A stretch of DNA of 64,000 nt from Flavobacterium reichenbachii (GTDB taxonomy: Bacteria; Bacteroidota; Bacteroidia; Flavobacteriales; Flavobacteriaceae), in the NCBI RefSeq assembly GCF_002217435.1, contig NZ_MUHF01000007.1:32950-96949 (forward strand), read 5' to 3'. Of this stretch, positions 51,636-61,226 are shown in pieces. The notes under the pieces are model-generated. The model searched no databases. It saw only the letters and a program-made list of their open reading frames with translations, and had not been told where the DNA came from. Position 1 is the stretch's first letter. Each line of letters begins with the position of its first letter. A program made the translations under genes and the position numbers.

Positions 51636-52991
51636 ATGAAAACACATTTCATCGCCATTGGCGGAAGTGCTATGCATAATTTAGCATTGGCATTGCATAA
51701 TAAAGGATATCAGGTTACAGGAAGTGACGATGCAATCTTTGAACCATCAAAATCAAGATTAGAAAAAAAAGGAATTCTTCCTGCCGAAATGGGCTGGTTT
51801 CCAGAAAAAATCACCGCAGATCTTGATGCGATTATTTTAGGAATGCACGCAAAAGCTGATAATCCGGAATTGCTGAAAGCACAGGAATTGGGTTTGAAAA
51901 TATATTCGTATCCAGAATTTTTATACGAGCAGTCTAAAAACAAAACACGTGTCGTAATTGGAGGTTCGCACGGAAAAACAACCATAACTTCTATGATTTT
52001 GCACGTTATGCATTATCATAATATCGAAGTTGATTATATGGTAGGAGCACAGTTAGAAGGTTTTGATACTATGGTGCATCTTACTGAAGAAAATGATTTT
52101 GTGGTTCTGGAAGGTGACGAATATTTATCATCTCCAATAGACAGAAGACCTAAATTTCATTTGTACCAGCCAAATATTGCTTTAATATCCGGAATTGCCT
52201 GGGATCATATTAACGTGTTTCCAACGTATGAAAATTACGTAGAGCAGTTTGAAATTTTTATAGATAAAATTACAAATGGAGGTATTTTGGTTTATAACGA
52301 AAATGATCCTGAAGTAAAACGTGTTGCAGAAGCTGCAACAAATCCAATTCGTAAACTAGCGTACAATACTCCGGAATATACTGTGAGTGACGGTGTTACT
52401 TTGCTAAAAACTCCAGAAGGCGATATGCCGATAGAGGTTTTTGGTGCACATAATTTGAATAATCTTGCAGGTGCAAAATGGATCTGTCAGAACATGGGTG
52501 TTGATGAAGCTGATTTTTACGAAGCGATTGCAAGTTTTAAAGGAGCATCTAAACGTTTGGAAAAAATTGCAGAGGGAAAAGGAAAAGTTGCCTATAAAGA
52601 TTTTGCACATTCGCCAAGCAAAGTTGCAGCCACTACAAAAGCTGTAAAAGAGCAATATCCTAACAGAACATTAGTGGCTTGTTTAGAGCTTCATACATAC
52701 AGCAGTTTGAATGCAGAATTTCTAAAAGAGTATGAAGGTGCTCTTGAATATGCAGATGTGGCGGTAGTTTTTTATTCGCCTGACGCTGTTAAAATCAAAC
52801 AATTGGAAGAAGTTACGTATGAGCAGATTGCAAGTTCATTCAACCGCAAAGATTTAATAATTTATACCAATCCGACGGAGTTTAAAGAATATTTATTCAA
52901 TTTGAATCTTGAAAACTCAGCTTTATTATTAATGAGTTCAGGAAATTATGGAGGTTTGAATTTTGATGAAGTTAAAGGATTGATTAATTAG
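51636..52991 (+). CDS. mpl: UDP-N-acetylmuramate:L-alanyl-gamma-D-glutamyl-meso-diaminopimelate ligase
   Basis: A 451-residue Mur-ligase-type enzyme for recycling the murein tripeptide. It opens with HFIAIGGSAMHNLALALHNKGYQVTGSDD-type sequence as in Mpl/MurC. The ATP site is GGSHGKTTITSM near 109-120. VLEGDEYLSSPIDRRPKF near 165-182 fits Mpl, as does IALISGIAWDHINVFP. The short C-terminal domain with AHSPSKVAATTKAVKEQYP is normal. Mpl rather than MurC is favoured by GDEYLSSPIDRRPKF. Confidence 0.88.
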   Translation: MKTHFIAIGGSAMHNLALALHNKGYQVTGSDDAIFEPSKSRLEKKGILPAEMGWFPEKITADLDAIILGMHAKADNPELLKAQELGLKIYSYPEFLYEQSKNKTRVVIGGSHGKTTITSMILHVMHYHNIEVDYMVGAQLEGFDTMVHLTEENDFVVLEGDEYLSSPIDRRPKFHLYQPNIALISGIAWDHINVFPTYENYVEQFEIFIDKITNGGILVYNENDPEVKRVAEAATNPIRKLAYNTPEYTVSDGVTLLKTPEGDMPIEVFGAHNLNNLAGAKWICQNMGVDEADFYEAIASFKGASKRLEKIAEGKGKVAYKDFAHSPSKVAATTKAVKEQYPNRTLVACLELHTYSSLNAEFLKEYEGALEYADVAVVFYSPDAVKIKQLEEVTYEQIASSFNRKDLIIYTNPTEFKEYLFNLNLENSALLLMSSGNYGGLNFDEVKGLIN

Positions 52992-53019
52992 ATAATTGTC
53001 AATTCGAAAATCAGATAAT

Positions 53020-53054
53020 GTGTCAGTCGCTATTGGTGGCTGGCACTTTTTTTT
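53020..53054 (+). terminator. Terminator of mpl
   Basis: GTGTCAGTC...GTGGCTGGCAC forms an imperfect stem with a G-T pair, followed by eight T. Confidence 0.65.
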
Positions 53055-53203
53055 AAAAGGAATAAATTGATATTACTATTAACAGCAGAGAAATATATTT
53101 CATCTTTTTTCTTTAAATTTAAAACATATTTCTGAATAAGAATTAATTTTTTTTGAATGATTTTTCTTGTTTTTTATGTAGTTTAGCCAAATAGATATTT
53201 TTT

Positions 53204-53668
53204 ATGAATGCACAATTAGAGGTTGTAAAAACAACTAATAAAAATCCCGACTTTTTACTTTTAATAGAAACTTTTGATGCTTATTTATGGGATCGTTATC
53301 CGGAATTAAAAAATGAGTATTGGGGCAATAATATAATTGAGGTTTTTAATGATAATGTTATTCTTGTTTATTTGGATGGAAAAGCCGCAGCCTGCGGTTG
53401 TTTCAAAAAATATGATAAATGGACAGTGGAGCTAAAACGTATGTTTGTTTCTCCAGAAGCAAGAGGTTTTGGATTGGCGCAGTTAGTCATTAAAGAATTA
53501 GAAACAGAAGCCATAAAGCAAGGTTTTAAAACAATGGTTTTAGAGACTTTGTACAAACAGACAGAAGCGGTCAGTTTATATCAAAAAGTGGGCTTTACCA
53601 TCGTAGAAAATTATGGTCCGTATGTTGGTCAGACAAATAGTATCTGCATGAGTAAATCAATTCTTTAA
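53204..53668 (+). CDS. GNAT-family N-acetyltransferase
   Basis: 154 residues. Acetyl-CoA-binding motif A is KRMFVSPEARGFGLAQLVIKELE (about 84-106), with the R-G-x-G-x-A type loop in ARGFGLA. The C-terminal LETLYKQTEAVSLYQKVGF is the motif B region. Acceptor unknown. It starts a plus-strand run GNAT-radC-HAD-secreted protein with tight spacing (11, 3 and -1 bp). Confidence 0.85.
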   Translation: MNAQLEVVKTTNKNPDFLLLIETFDAYLWDRYPELKNEYWGNNIIEVFNDNVILVYLDGKAAACGCFKKYDKWTVELKRMFVSPEARGFGLAQLVIKELETEAIKQGFKTMVLETLYKQTEAVSLYQKVGFTIVENYGPYVGQTNSICMSKSIL

Positions 53669-53679
53669 ATTTTAGGTTT

Positions 53680-54369
53680 ATGGAAACAGTACATTTTCCT
53701 ATTAAAGACTGGTCAGAAGATGACAAGCCCCGCGAAAAATTAATGTCAAAAGGCAAAGATGTTTTAAGCGACGCCGAGCTGATTGCAATTTTGATAGGTT
53801 CAGGAAGCCGAAACGAATCTGCAGTAGATTTAAGCAAAAAAATTCTGGCCGGTGCTGATAATCTAAACGCGCTTGGTAAAATGTCTATTTCGCAATTAAT
53901 GAATTATAAAGGAATCGGAGAGGCCAAAGCAATAACCATTATTGCGGCTCTCGAGCTTGGACGCCGCAGAAGAGCAGAAGATGCGGTAGAATTGATTAAG
54001 ATTACTTCAAGCAAAAATGTTTTTGAAATAATGCAGCCTATTTTAGGCGAGCTTGCTCATGAAGAATTTTGGGTGCTTTTTCTTAATAATTCAAACAAAG
54101 TGATTTCTAAATCACAATTGAGTAAAGGAGGGATTTCGGGGACTATTGTAGATGTGCGTCTGGTTTTTAAAATCGCCTTAGAAACTGGAGCTACAGCCTT
54201 GATTTTGTGTCACAATCATCCTTCCGGCACTTTAGTGCCCAGCAGCGCAGATAAACAAATTACCAAAAAATTAAAATTAGCAGGAGAAAGCTTAGATGTT
54301 AAAGTTTTAGATCATTTGATTATTACTGAAACAAAATATTATAGTTTTGTAGATGAAGGAACATTTTAA
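53680..54369 (+). CDS. radC: RadC-family (JAMM/MPN+) protein
   Basis: 229 residues. An N-terminal helix-hairpin-helix-like part (LSDAELIAILIGSGS, MNYKGIGEAKAITIIAALELGRR) is followed by a JAMM metalloprotease-like domain with CHNHPSGTLVPSSAD near 178-192 (HxH...SxxD zinc motif). The upstream Glu lies in the GISGTIVDVR region. RadC is named for DNA repair, but its role is not settled. Confidence 0.93.
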   Translation: METVHFPIKDWSEDDKPREKLMSKGKDVLSDAELIAILIGSGSRNESAVDLSKKILAGADNLNALGKMSISQLMNYKGIGEAKAITIIAALELGRRRRAEDAVELIKITSSKNVFEIMQPILGELAHEEFWVLFLNNSNKVISKSQLSKGGISGTIVDVRLVFKIALETGATALILCHNHPSGTLVPSSADKQITKKLKLAGESLDVKVLDHLIITETKYYSFVDEGTF

Positions 54370-54372
54370 TCT

Positions 54373-55059
54373 ATGAATACCAATATTACCGATATTTTTT
54401 TCGATTTGGATCATACCCTTTGGGATTTTGATAAAAATTCTCAAATGGCTTTTGATCGTATTTTTACCTCCAGGTTTCCTGAAATTAAGACTATAGATTT
54501 TATCTCAAAATATGCTCCGATTAATCAGGAATGCTGGCGGCTGTATCAGTTTGATCAGATAACACATCAGGAACTTCGTTACAATAGACTCAAACTTTCT
54601 TTTGATGCTTTAAATTATGCTATGTCTGACGAGAATATCGATCAGATTGCAAATGACTATATAGATTTCCTTACAGATAATAATTATCTTTTTGATGGCG
54701 CTATAGAAGTTTTAGATTATCTAAAGTCAAAATACAGACTTCATATTATTACCAATGGATTTGCTCATGTTCAGGAAAAAAAAATAAACAATGCCTCTCT
54801 CGGCGGTTATTTTACTACTATAACAAATTCTGAACTCGCTGGTGTAAAAAAGCCAAATAGTATTATCTTTGATTATGCTCTAAATCTGGCCCAAACTTCT
54901 AGAGAAAATAGTATTATGATTGGGGACGATCTTGAAGCAGATGTTCATGGTGCTTTAAATGCAGGTTTAGATGCTATTTTTTTTAATGATAAAAAGATTG
55001 AAGCTCCAATAAATTTTAAACAAATTAACCATTTACTAGAACTTAAAAAATATTTATAA
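54373..55059 (+). CDS. YjjG-family HAD phosphatase (noncanonical pyrimidine nucleotidase)
   Basis: 228 residues. HAD motif I is IFFDLDHTLWDFDKNS with the nucleophile at about residue 11. Motif II is IITNGFAHVQ, the motif III lysine is in AGVKKPNSIIF, and motif IV is MIGDDLEADVHGALNAG. The TLWDFDKNS form is typical of YjjG-type pyrimidine 5'-nucleotidases, which clean up noncanonical nucleotides. Its stop overlaps the next gene's start by 1 bp. Confidence 0.88.
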   Translation: MNTNITDIFFDLDHTLWDFDKNSQMAFDRIFTSRFPEIKTIDFISKYAPINQECWRLYQFDQITHQELRYNRLKLSFDALNYAMSDENIDQIANDYIDFLTDNNYLFDGAIEVLDYLKSKYRLHIITNGFAHVQEKKINNASLGGYFTTITNSELAGVKKPNSIIFDYALNLAQTSRENSIMIGDDLEADVHGALNAGLDAIFFNDKKIEAPINFKQINHLLELKKYL

Positions 55060-55817
55060 TGATGAGAATTAAATTTTTGCTGGCTGCGCTTTTATGTTCA
55101 GTTATTGGATTTTCCCAGTCGATTAATGATTATAAGGCCGTTATAGTGCCTGTGAAGTATGATTTTATTAAAGTTGAAAATCAATATAGATTGGCAACAC
55201 TAACAAAGTCTAATTTGTTAAAAGCAGGCTTTAAAGCTTATTACGCTAACGAACAGCTTCCGCCTGAATTAATTGATCGATGTGAATTATTATACATTGA
55301 TGTAAAAAAAGACAATGGATTTTTAGTTACAAAACTTTTTGCAGAGTTTAAAGATTGTTTTGGTAAATTAATCTACACTTCTGAAATCGGAAAAAGTAAA
55401 GAGAAAGATTATGAAACCGCATACAGAGAAGCTTTAGAAGGAGCATTTAAATCTATTTATGATCTTCATTATGCTTACAGCGGAAAAGCTCCAGTAGGAG
55501 GAAGTAAAATTGCGATGACTACTGCGCCTTCTGCAACTCCGGCTGTTACAATGGCACCTGTTGCGGCAGTAAGTGCGCCAGCTGCAAATGTTAATGATCC
55601 TAATTTGTTGTACGCACAGCCTACAGAAAACGGATTTCAATTGATTGACAAAACGCCAAAAGTTATTATGAAGCTGTTAAAAACATCTCGTCCAGATTCA
55701 TTTATTGCAATCAAAGATGGAGTTCAGGGAACATTAAACGCAAAAGACAATCAATGGTTTTTTGAATATTATCAAAATGACAAATTAGTTTCTGAAAAAG
55801 TTTCAGTTAAATTCTAA
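55059..55817 (+). CDS. Secreted protein with Ala/Pro-rich linker, unknown
   Basis: 252 residues with a signal peptide (ending VIGFSQ). A second ATG at 55062 could also serve as start. The N-terminal domain (~20-150) is soluble and contains FLVTKLFAEFKDCFGKLIY and TAYREALEGAFKSIYDL. A low-complexity Ala/Pro/Val linker follows (~163-190), then a small C-terminal domain. No family recognised. It is co-transcribed with the HAD gene. Confidence 0.7.
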   Translation: MMRIKFLLAALLCSVIGFSQSINDYKAVIVPVKYDFIKVENQYRLATLTKSNLLKAGFKAYYANEQLPPELIDRCELLYIDVKKDNGFLVTKLFAEFKDCFGKLIYTSEIGKSKEKDYETAYREALEGAFKSIYDLHYAYSGKAPVGGSKIAMTTAPSATPAVTMAPVAAVSAPAANVNDPNLLYAQPTENGFQLIDKTPKVIMKLLKTSRPDSFIAIKDGVQGTLNAKDNQWFFEYYQNDKLVSEKVSVKF

Positions 55818-55832
55818 ATACTAAAATAAGGT

Positions 55833-57110
55833 TTAATAACCATATTTATCTTTCCAGCGGTTCTTTAAAAATTCGCGGTTGCTGTTCTCTCTAGAGTTGC
55901 TTCCCGGATTGTAAAGAACCGTTTCTTTTATAGCTTCGGGAAGAAATTCCTGTTCGGCAAAGTTATTAGCATAATCATGCGAATATTTATATTCGTCGCC
56001 ATAACCCAGCTCTTTCATAAGTTTGGTCGGAGCATTTCTTAAATGAATTGGAACGGGTAAATCTCCTGTTTGCTTTACCAATTGCTGTGCATTTCCAATA
56101 GCCATATACGAGGCATTGCTTTTTGGCGAGGTAGCCAGATAAATGGCGCATTGACTTAATATAATGCGACTTTCTGGATAGCCAATTGTGGTTACGGCCT
56201 GAAAAGTATTATTAGCCATAATAAAAGCCGTCGGGTTTGCATTTCCAATATCTTCACTAGACAAAATTAACATTCTGCGGGCAATAAATTTTACATCTTC
56301 ACCGCCTTCAATCATTCTGGCAAGCCAGTAAACTGCGCCATTTGGGTCGCTTCCTCTAATAGATTTTATAAAAGCCGAAACAATATCATAATGCTGTTCG
56401 CCGCTTTTGTCATACAAAACAGTATTTTGCTGTACTAGTTCAAAAACCCTATCGTTGGTTATAACAATTTCTTCTCCGGCAGAAGCATTTATTACAAGCT
56501 CAAAAATATTCAAAAGCTTTCTTCCATCACCACCGGACAGTCGCAATAAAGCTTCGGTTTCTTTTAGAGTAATTTTTTTTGATGCCAGTTCTGTGTCGGT
56601 TTTCATAGCACGATGCAGGAGAGCTTCTAAGTCTGACTTAGTAAAAGCATTTAAAATATAAACTTGACAACGTGACAGTAAAGCCGGAATAACTTCAAAA
56701 CTTGGATTTTCTGTTGTGGCACCAATAAGTGTAATCCAGCCTTTTTCTACAGCTGCGAGAAGTGAATCTTGCTGTGATTTGCTAAATCGATGAATCTCAT
56801 CTATAAATAATATCGGATTTCTAGCGGTAAATAAGCCACCGCTTTGTTTGGCTTTTTCAATTACATCACGAATATCTTTTACGCCAGAATTAATAGCGCT
56901 CAAGATGTAAAAAGGGCGTTTAGATTCTTGCGCAATAATTTGGGCCAAGGTTGTTTTTCCTGTTCCCGGTGGTCCCCAAAAAATTAAAGATGGAATAATT
57001 CCTTTCGAAATTTGTTGCGTCAATGAGCCATTTGGTCCAACCAAATGATTTTGACTAATGTAATCTTCTAATTTTTGCGGGCGAATTCGTTCGGCTAAAG
57101 GTGCATCCAT
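55833..57110 (-). CDS. rarA: Replication-associated recombination protein A (MgsA/RarA AAA+ ATPase)
   Basis: 425 residues. Walker A GPPGTGKT at 46-53, Walker [15 protein letters not shown] near 103-116, sensor region [21 protein letters not shown], and the C-terminal tetramerisation domain ([21 protein letters not shown]). Full length for the family. It acts at stalled replication forks. A near-consensus box TAAATTTA ends 4 bp before the ATG, as in several genes here. Confidence 0.95.
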   Translation of the reverse strand: MDAPLAERIRPQKLEDYISQNHLVGPNGSLTQQISKGIIPSLIFWGPPGTGKTTLAQIIAQESKRPFYILSAINSGVKDIRDVIEKAKQSGGLFTARNPILFIDEIHRFSKSQQDSLLAAVEKGWITLIGATTENPSFEVIPALLSRCQVYILNAFTKSDLEALLHRAMKTDTELASKKITLKETEALLRLSGGDGRKLLNIFELVINASAGEEIVITNDRVFELVQQNTVLYDKSGEQHYDIVSAFIKSIRGSDPNGAVYWLARMIEGGEDVKFIARRMLILSSEDIGNANPTAFIMANNTFQAVTTIGYPESRIILSQCAIYLATSPKSNASYMAIGNAQQLVKQTGDLPVPIHLRNAPTKLMKELGYGDEYKYSHDYANNFAEQEFLPEAIKETVLYNPGSNSRENSNREFLKNRWKDKYGY

Positions 57111-57114
57111 TCTG

Positions 57115-57122
57115 TAAATTTA
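57115..57122 (-). promoter_or_regulatory. Possible -7 box (TAAATTTA) of rarA
   Basis: One mismatch to TAnnTTTG; the 4-bp distance to the ATG is the same as in four other genes of the window. Confidence 0.3.
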
Positions 57123-57182
57123 CTATTTTCAATTTTAATTTTATAGTTTTTGAGCGCTTTTACTTCGTCATTTAGCAATAGC

Positions 57183-57250
57183 TCGTGTCCTCCTGTCCAC
57201 TGTATCTGTTACTGGCTAAAAGAGCTGGAAAAAGGATGTCGCTTCTATCA
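57183..57250 (+). repeat. Degenerate REP-like element
   Basis: CTCGTGTCCTCCTGTCCACTG at the left and AAGGATGTCGCTTCTATC at the right recall the outer parts of the elements at 1378 and 5558, much eroded. No other feature is seen in this 245-bp gap. Confidence 0.35.
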
Positions 57251-57355
57251 GAGCAGAAAATCGTATCCAAGAAATTTTAAAGCTGCTGACAAATTATCAG
57301 TAATTTTATTTTGGATAGTTTTTTGATTGCTAGATATTAAACAGATTTTTATAAA

Positions 57356-58126
57356 ATGAACGACAATCACTTTAAATTTTCGACCGCAGTTATTGGACTT
57401 CCATTATTTTTTGTTCTTATTTTATGGATCGTATATTGGATACAAATTCGTTTTGATTTCGATTTTTATCAAAGCGGCATTTATCCTAGAGATTTTTCTG
57501 GCTTACAAGGAGTTTTATTCAGCCCTTTTATTCATGAAAATTTAAGTCATCTCTATAACAATTCAATTCCACTTTTGGTTTTATTAGCAGCATTGCAGTT
57601 TTTTTATCCTAAGCAAACTATTGGAGTTATAGGATATGGTATTTTATTTTCGGGTTTAATTACCTGGATTATTGGTCGTGAAAATTATCATATCGGCGCG
57701 AGTGGATTAATATATGTTGTGGTTAGTTTTATTTTTTTTAAAGGGATCCAAACCCGTTATTATCGTTTGGTAGCACTTTCTTTGTCGGTTATTTTGCTTT
57801 ACGGAGGGATGATTTGGTACGTTTTTCCAGACGTCGATCAATCTATTTCATGGGAAGGGCATTTGGCTGGTTTTATTACAGGTTTTGGTTTGACGTTGAT
57901 TTACAAAACGCCTGAATATACAAAGCCTATTTTTTACGAATGGCAAAAGCCTGATTTTGATCCCGAGACAGATCCTTTTATGAAACATTTTGATGAAAAT
58001 GGTAATTTTGTCAATACCGAAATCCCCGAAGAAGAAACTATTTCTGCTTATTTTGATTCGAATGTTTTGGTAAACTACACCATTCGGAAGAATAATGATC
58101 CGGAGGAAGATCTTAATGTAAATTGA
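57356..58126 (+). CDS. Rhomboid-family intramembrane serine protease
   Basis: 256 residues with six membrane spans and a soluble C-terminal tail (~190-256). The catalytic Ser116 is in HIGASGLIY and the catalytic His169 in WEGHLAGFITG, giving the Ser-His dyad. HENLSHLYNNS near 60-70 is the usual first-loop region. It cleaves membrane-protein substrates; targets unknown. It ends directly against the convergent DUF2490 gene with no space for a terminator. Confidence 0.9.
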   Translation: MNDNHFKFSTAVIGLPLFFVLILWIVYWIQIRFDFDFYQSGIYPRDFSGLQGVLFSPFIHENLSHLYNNSIPLLVLLAALQFFYPKQTIGVIGYGILFSGLITWIIGRENYHIGASGLIYVVVSFIFFKGIQTRYYRLVALSLSVILLYGGMIWYVFPDVDQSISWEGHLAGFITGFGLTLIYKTPEYTKPIFYEWQKPDFDPETDPFMKHFDENGNFVNTEIPEEETISAYFDSNVLVNYTIRKNNDPEEDLNVN

Positions 58127-58897
58127 TTAAAAACTTTTTCTTCTATTTTTGAATAAATCATTAAATGTTATTGTCATTGACGCTGCATTGATAGTTTGAT
58201 TTCCACTTTTTCGTGGGAGGTATTCATTTGCATAAGTAACTTCAAGCTGTATGTCGTCAGTAAATAAATATCCGCCTCCAATATTAAATCTGTTGCGGTC
58301 AAAAAAACTTTCTCCTGTTACTTTTGTTCCTGATTTAAAAAATATTTCATCGGAAGCTATTCCGTAAATAACGCCTTTATGAAGTGATTTATCGTTTAAA
58401 GGCTGTAAATATTTTATTTGCTGTCTGAATCTAAATACATTTTCATAATCGCGATCTTCATTTCTAATGTGTCTAAGTTCAAGTCTTGATCTTGTACTTA
58501 AGGTATATTCGTTTTTGTGAAAATAATAAATTCCCTGAAGAGCAAATCTCCATTCCGGTGATTTAAACTGCCCAATTTCAGGGACATCTTTGTTATCATA
58601 ATGAGCTATAAATGCAGAAGTTTTCCATTTTGCAGATAGATTATAATGTCCCCAAAACCTAAAAGATTTCTGGACATTATTTTTAAACATATGAGATGAT
58701 GATTCTGTACTGCTGTAGGAATTTGTTAAATCTAATTCTGCAGACCATTTTTTGTTTATCATCTTGGTAAACTGTACTTCGTTCCAGAATTGACTGTATG
58801 TACTATTTTGTCCATAACAGTAATTGGAGAATACTGTTATGGACAGAATTATGAAGAGTTTTTTTATTGAAAGGTCTACTATTGAATAAGGCTGCAT
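58127..58897 (-). CDS. DUF2490 outer-membrane protein
   Basis: 256 residues with a signal peptide (about 12-31, ending CYGQ). Predicted beta-barrel: FWNEVQFTKMINKKWSAELDL, WGHYNLSAKWKTSAFIAHYD, WRFALQGIYYF, YTLSTRSRLELRHI, FRFRQQIKYL, and IQLEVTYANEY near the C-terminus. The strands and the SRLELRHI motif match DUF2490. No transport partner nearby. Converges with the rhomboid gene. Confidence 0.82.
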   Translation of the reverse strand: MQPYSIVDLSIKKLFIILSITVFSNYCYGQNSTYSQFWNEVQFTKMINKKWSAELDLTNSYSSTESSSHMFKNNVQKSFRFWGHYNLSAKWKTSAFIAHYDNKDVPEIGQFKSPEWRFALQGIYYFHKNEYTLSTRSRLELRHIRNEDRDYENVFRFRQQIKYLQPLNDKSLHKGVIYGIASDEIFFKSGTKVTGESFFDRNRFNIGGGYLFTDDIQLEVTYANEYLPRKSGNQTINAASMTITFNDLFKNRRKSF

Positions 58898-58945
58898 TTG
58901 ATTTAAAATTACAATTATTCATACCAATCTAAAATCTATAATTTT

Positions 58946-59680
58946 TTAGCTTCTCTGACGAACGGCTTCATATAAAAAAGCGCCGCAGGCAACAGAAACA
59001 TTTAAAGAGCCAATTGTACCAAACATTGGAAGTTTTGCTTTTTCATCTACAATTTTAAGAACCGACGGATTAATTCCTCTGTCTTCAGATCCCATAATAA
59101 TGGCTAAAGGTTCATTTAGTTCTAAATCGTAAATGTTTTGTTCTGTTTTTTCTGTTGCAGCAATCGTTTTGATACCCGATCCCTGAAGATAAAATATTGC
59201 ATCTTTTATATGTTCAACTTTGCAAATAGGAACATTAAAAACTGCTCCGGCAGATGTTTTTACAGTGTCTCCGTTTACAGGAGCAGAACCTGCTTTCTGA
59301 ACGATAATTCCGTTTACACCTGTACATTCGGCAGTTCTAATAATAGCACCAAAATTTCTGGCGTCAGAAATTTGATCCAATATTAAAAATAATGGTTTAG
59401 ATCCGGATTCAATAGTCGATTCTACTAAATGTTCTAAGTCGATAAAACCAATTGGAGATATTGTTGCCACGGCTCCCTGATGATTATTAGGAGTTAGACG
59501 ATTAAGTTTTTCTACAGGAACGTAGGAGAAATTAATGTTAGCGCGTTTCATCACTTTCATTAAATCTTTCATTAATTCTCCAGAAATTTCTTTTTGGATG
59601 AATACTTTATCTACTTCTTTTCCTGCTTGAATTGCTTCTATAATGGCTCTAATTCCAAATATTTGATGTTCTTTTTCCAT
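58946..59680 (-). CDS. rlmB: 23S rRNA (guanosine-2'-O-)-methyltransferase RlmB-type
   Basis: 244 residues, a SpoU/TrmH-class knotted methyltransferase. The N-terminal substrate-binding domain begins IFGIRAIIEAIQAGKEVDKVF. The catalytic domain has motif 1 ISDARNFGAIIRTAEC, motif 2 AIIMGSEDRGI and motif 3 LPMFGTIGSLNVSVACGAF. It methylates G2251 of 23S rRNA in the P loop. The -7 box TATATTTG ends 4 bp before the ATG. Confidence 0.93.
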   Translation of the reverse strand: MEKEHQIFGIRAIIEAIQAGKEVDKVFIQKEISGELMKDLMKVMKRANINFSYVPVEKLNRLTPNNHQGAVATISPIGFIDLEHLVESTIESGSKPLFLILDQISDARNFGAIIRTAECTGVNGIIVQKAGSAPVNGDTVKTSAGAVFNVPICKVEHIKDAIFYLQGSGIKTIAATEKTEQNIYDLELNEPLAIIMGSEDRGINPSVLKIVDEKAKLPMFGTIGSLNVSVACGAFLYEAVRQRS

Positions 59681-59684
59681 ACTG

Positions 59685-59692
59685 CAAATATA
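59685..59692 (-). promoter_or_regulatory. -7 box (TATATTTG) of rlmB, probably leaderless
   Basis: Matches TAnnTTTG on the minus strand with 4 bp to the ATG. No clear -33 TTG at 17-21 bp. Confidence 0.5.
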
Positions 59693-59711
59693 GCTATTAT
59701 GTTTGCAAAAA

Positions 59712-59741
59712 AAAACCGCTCTGAATTAACAAAGCGGTTTT
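59712..59741 (-). terminator. Terminator of the susC-susD unit
   Basis: AAAACCGCT/AGCGGTTTT stem with a long T run on the minus strand, 26 bp after susD. Confidence 0.85.
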
Positions 59742-59766
59742 AATATGTTTTTAAATGTTTCAAGGA

Positions 59767-61215
59767 TTAATTATCCCACCACACTTTTGTAGTTAATGTT
59801 ACATAAGGAACCGGAATTCCAGGTCCAGCTGCTAAAGAAGCACCATTAACATTAATTTCTTTTTGCGGATAAGGCAATCTTCTAGGTGTAACTCCATTAG
59901 TACGGTTAGTTGCTGGTGAAGTTAAAACAGGGAATCCTGTTCTTCTCCAATCTACAAAAGATTCATATGATGCCTGGAACATTGTTATCCATTTTTGGTT
60001 CATGATTCTTTGTAATGTATTGTTATAAGTTACTAAAGGGTTAGCGATGTAAGTTGTTGCATCAGTAGCTCCAACTGCAGCAAAGTCATTTGTGATAGCT
60101 TTATCATAAGCTATTTTTGAATTTGCAAGATCACCAGCTCTAAAATAAACTTCAGCTTTAATAAATTCTACTTCTGAAGCACTGATCAAAGTAACAGCAG
60201 AGTTGATTGAAGCAAAGGCTGGACCTACACGAGAAAATAGATTTTCTCCTGAATCATCTAGATCCTGACCTGGAAGATTACCAAGATATTGACCTGCTAA
60301 ACCTGCACCGTTGTTTTTAACAGGCAAGAAGTATAGGCTAAGTCTAGGGTCATTTAGAGATTTCATGTTTTCAATAATTGTACTTGCAACAGCCTGATCT
60401 TTTCTGCCTGATAAAACATCAAATTGGTAGATTGGATTTGCATTAGTAGCAATGTTTCCAAAACTTACTTTTGCATTGTTAGCATTTGTACTAATAAGCA
60501 ATGGGTTAGTTTGTAAAAATGCTAATGCCTGTGTTGGGTTTCTTTTACTAAGGTGATTTAATAATCTTAGTTTTAAAGAGTTTCCAAAAGCTTCCCATTT
60601 AGCAATATCACCACTGTATAATAAGTCAGCTGTTCCTGGTTTAGCACCGGCATTGCTTTTTACGTTTACAATAGCTTGATCCAAAATTGTAAGGAATGAA
60701 GCATAAATCGCATCTTGCTTGTCATATGCAGGTGTAATGTTTGATGCTCCTTTTAAACTTTCGCTATAAGGAATGTCTCCAAAAAGATCTGTAGCTACAC
60801 TAAAAGTATAAACTTGAAGAATTTGAGAAGCACCAAGGTAAACATTGTCACCAGAAGTTCTAGTTTGATCTTCAATTGATCTTAGATCAATTAGGATATC
60901 ATAGATACTAGCCCATAAACCATCAGTATCTGCTGATGTAATGTTATATTGTCCATAATTTAAAGGTTGTCCTCTATGTCCAGAGTAATGCTGTACAATA
61001 CTTGCTGGCATTCTTGTTCCGTCTCCTCCAAAAGTATAAGCTAAATTAACTTCTGCGGCAGATAATAATGTCGCATAAGGAACTTCTGTTGGGTTATTTG
61101 GGTCATTGTTTATATCTAATTCATTATCACAAGATACAAATACCGCAGCCAATGTAATTAAGCCAATATGAAATATTCGCTTAAAATATTTGTTGTCAAT
61201 TTTTTTCATTTTCAT
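59767..61215 (-). CDS. SusD/RagB-like outer-membrane lipoprotein
   Basis: 482 residues with a lipoprotein signal; lipobox VFVSC, acylated Cys29 followed by DNE, a surface-export type sequence. The helical TPR-like body with WASIYDILIDLRSIEDQT, ILQVYTFSVATDLFGDIPYSE and SASEVEFIKAEVYFRAGD fits the SusD-like_2 branch. It captures nutrient at the cell surface and hands it to the SusC barrel encoded 11 bp upstream. A terminator follows at once, so no hydrolase is co-transcribed downstream. Confidence 0.92.
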   Translation of the reverse strand: MKMKKIDNKYFKRIFHIGLITLAAVFVSCDNELDINNDPNNPTEVPYATLLSAAEVNLAYTFGGDGTRMPASIVQHYSGHRGQPLNYGQYNITSADTDGLWASIYDILIDLRSIEDQTRTSGDNVYLGASQILQVYTFSVATDLFGDIPYSESLKGASNITPAYDKQDAIYASFLTILDQAIVNVKSNAGAKPGTADLLYSGDIAKWEAFGNSLKLRLLNHLSKRNPTQALAFLQTNPLLISTNANNAKVSFGNIATNANPIYQFDVLSGRKDQAVASTIIENMKSLNDPRLSLYFLPVKNNGAGLAGQYLGNLPGQDLDDSGENLFSRVGPAFASINSAVTLISASEVEFIKAEVYFRAGDLANSKIAYDKAITNDFAAVGATDATTYIANPLVTYNNTLQRIMNQKWITMFQASYESFVDWRRTGFPVLTSPATNRTNGVTPRRLPYPQKEINVNGASLAAGPGIPVPYVTLTTKVWWDN

Positions 61216-61226
61216 TAATTTTAGTA

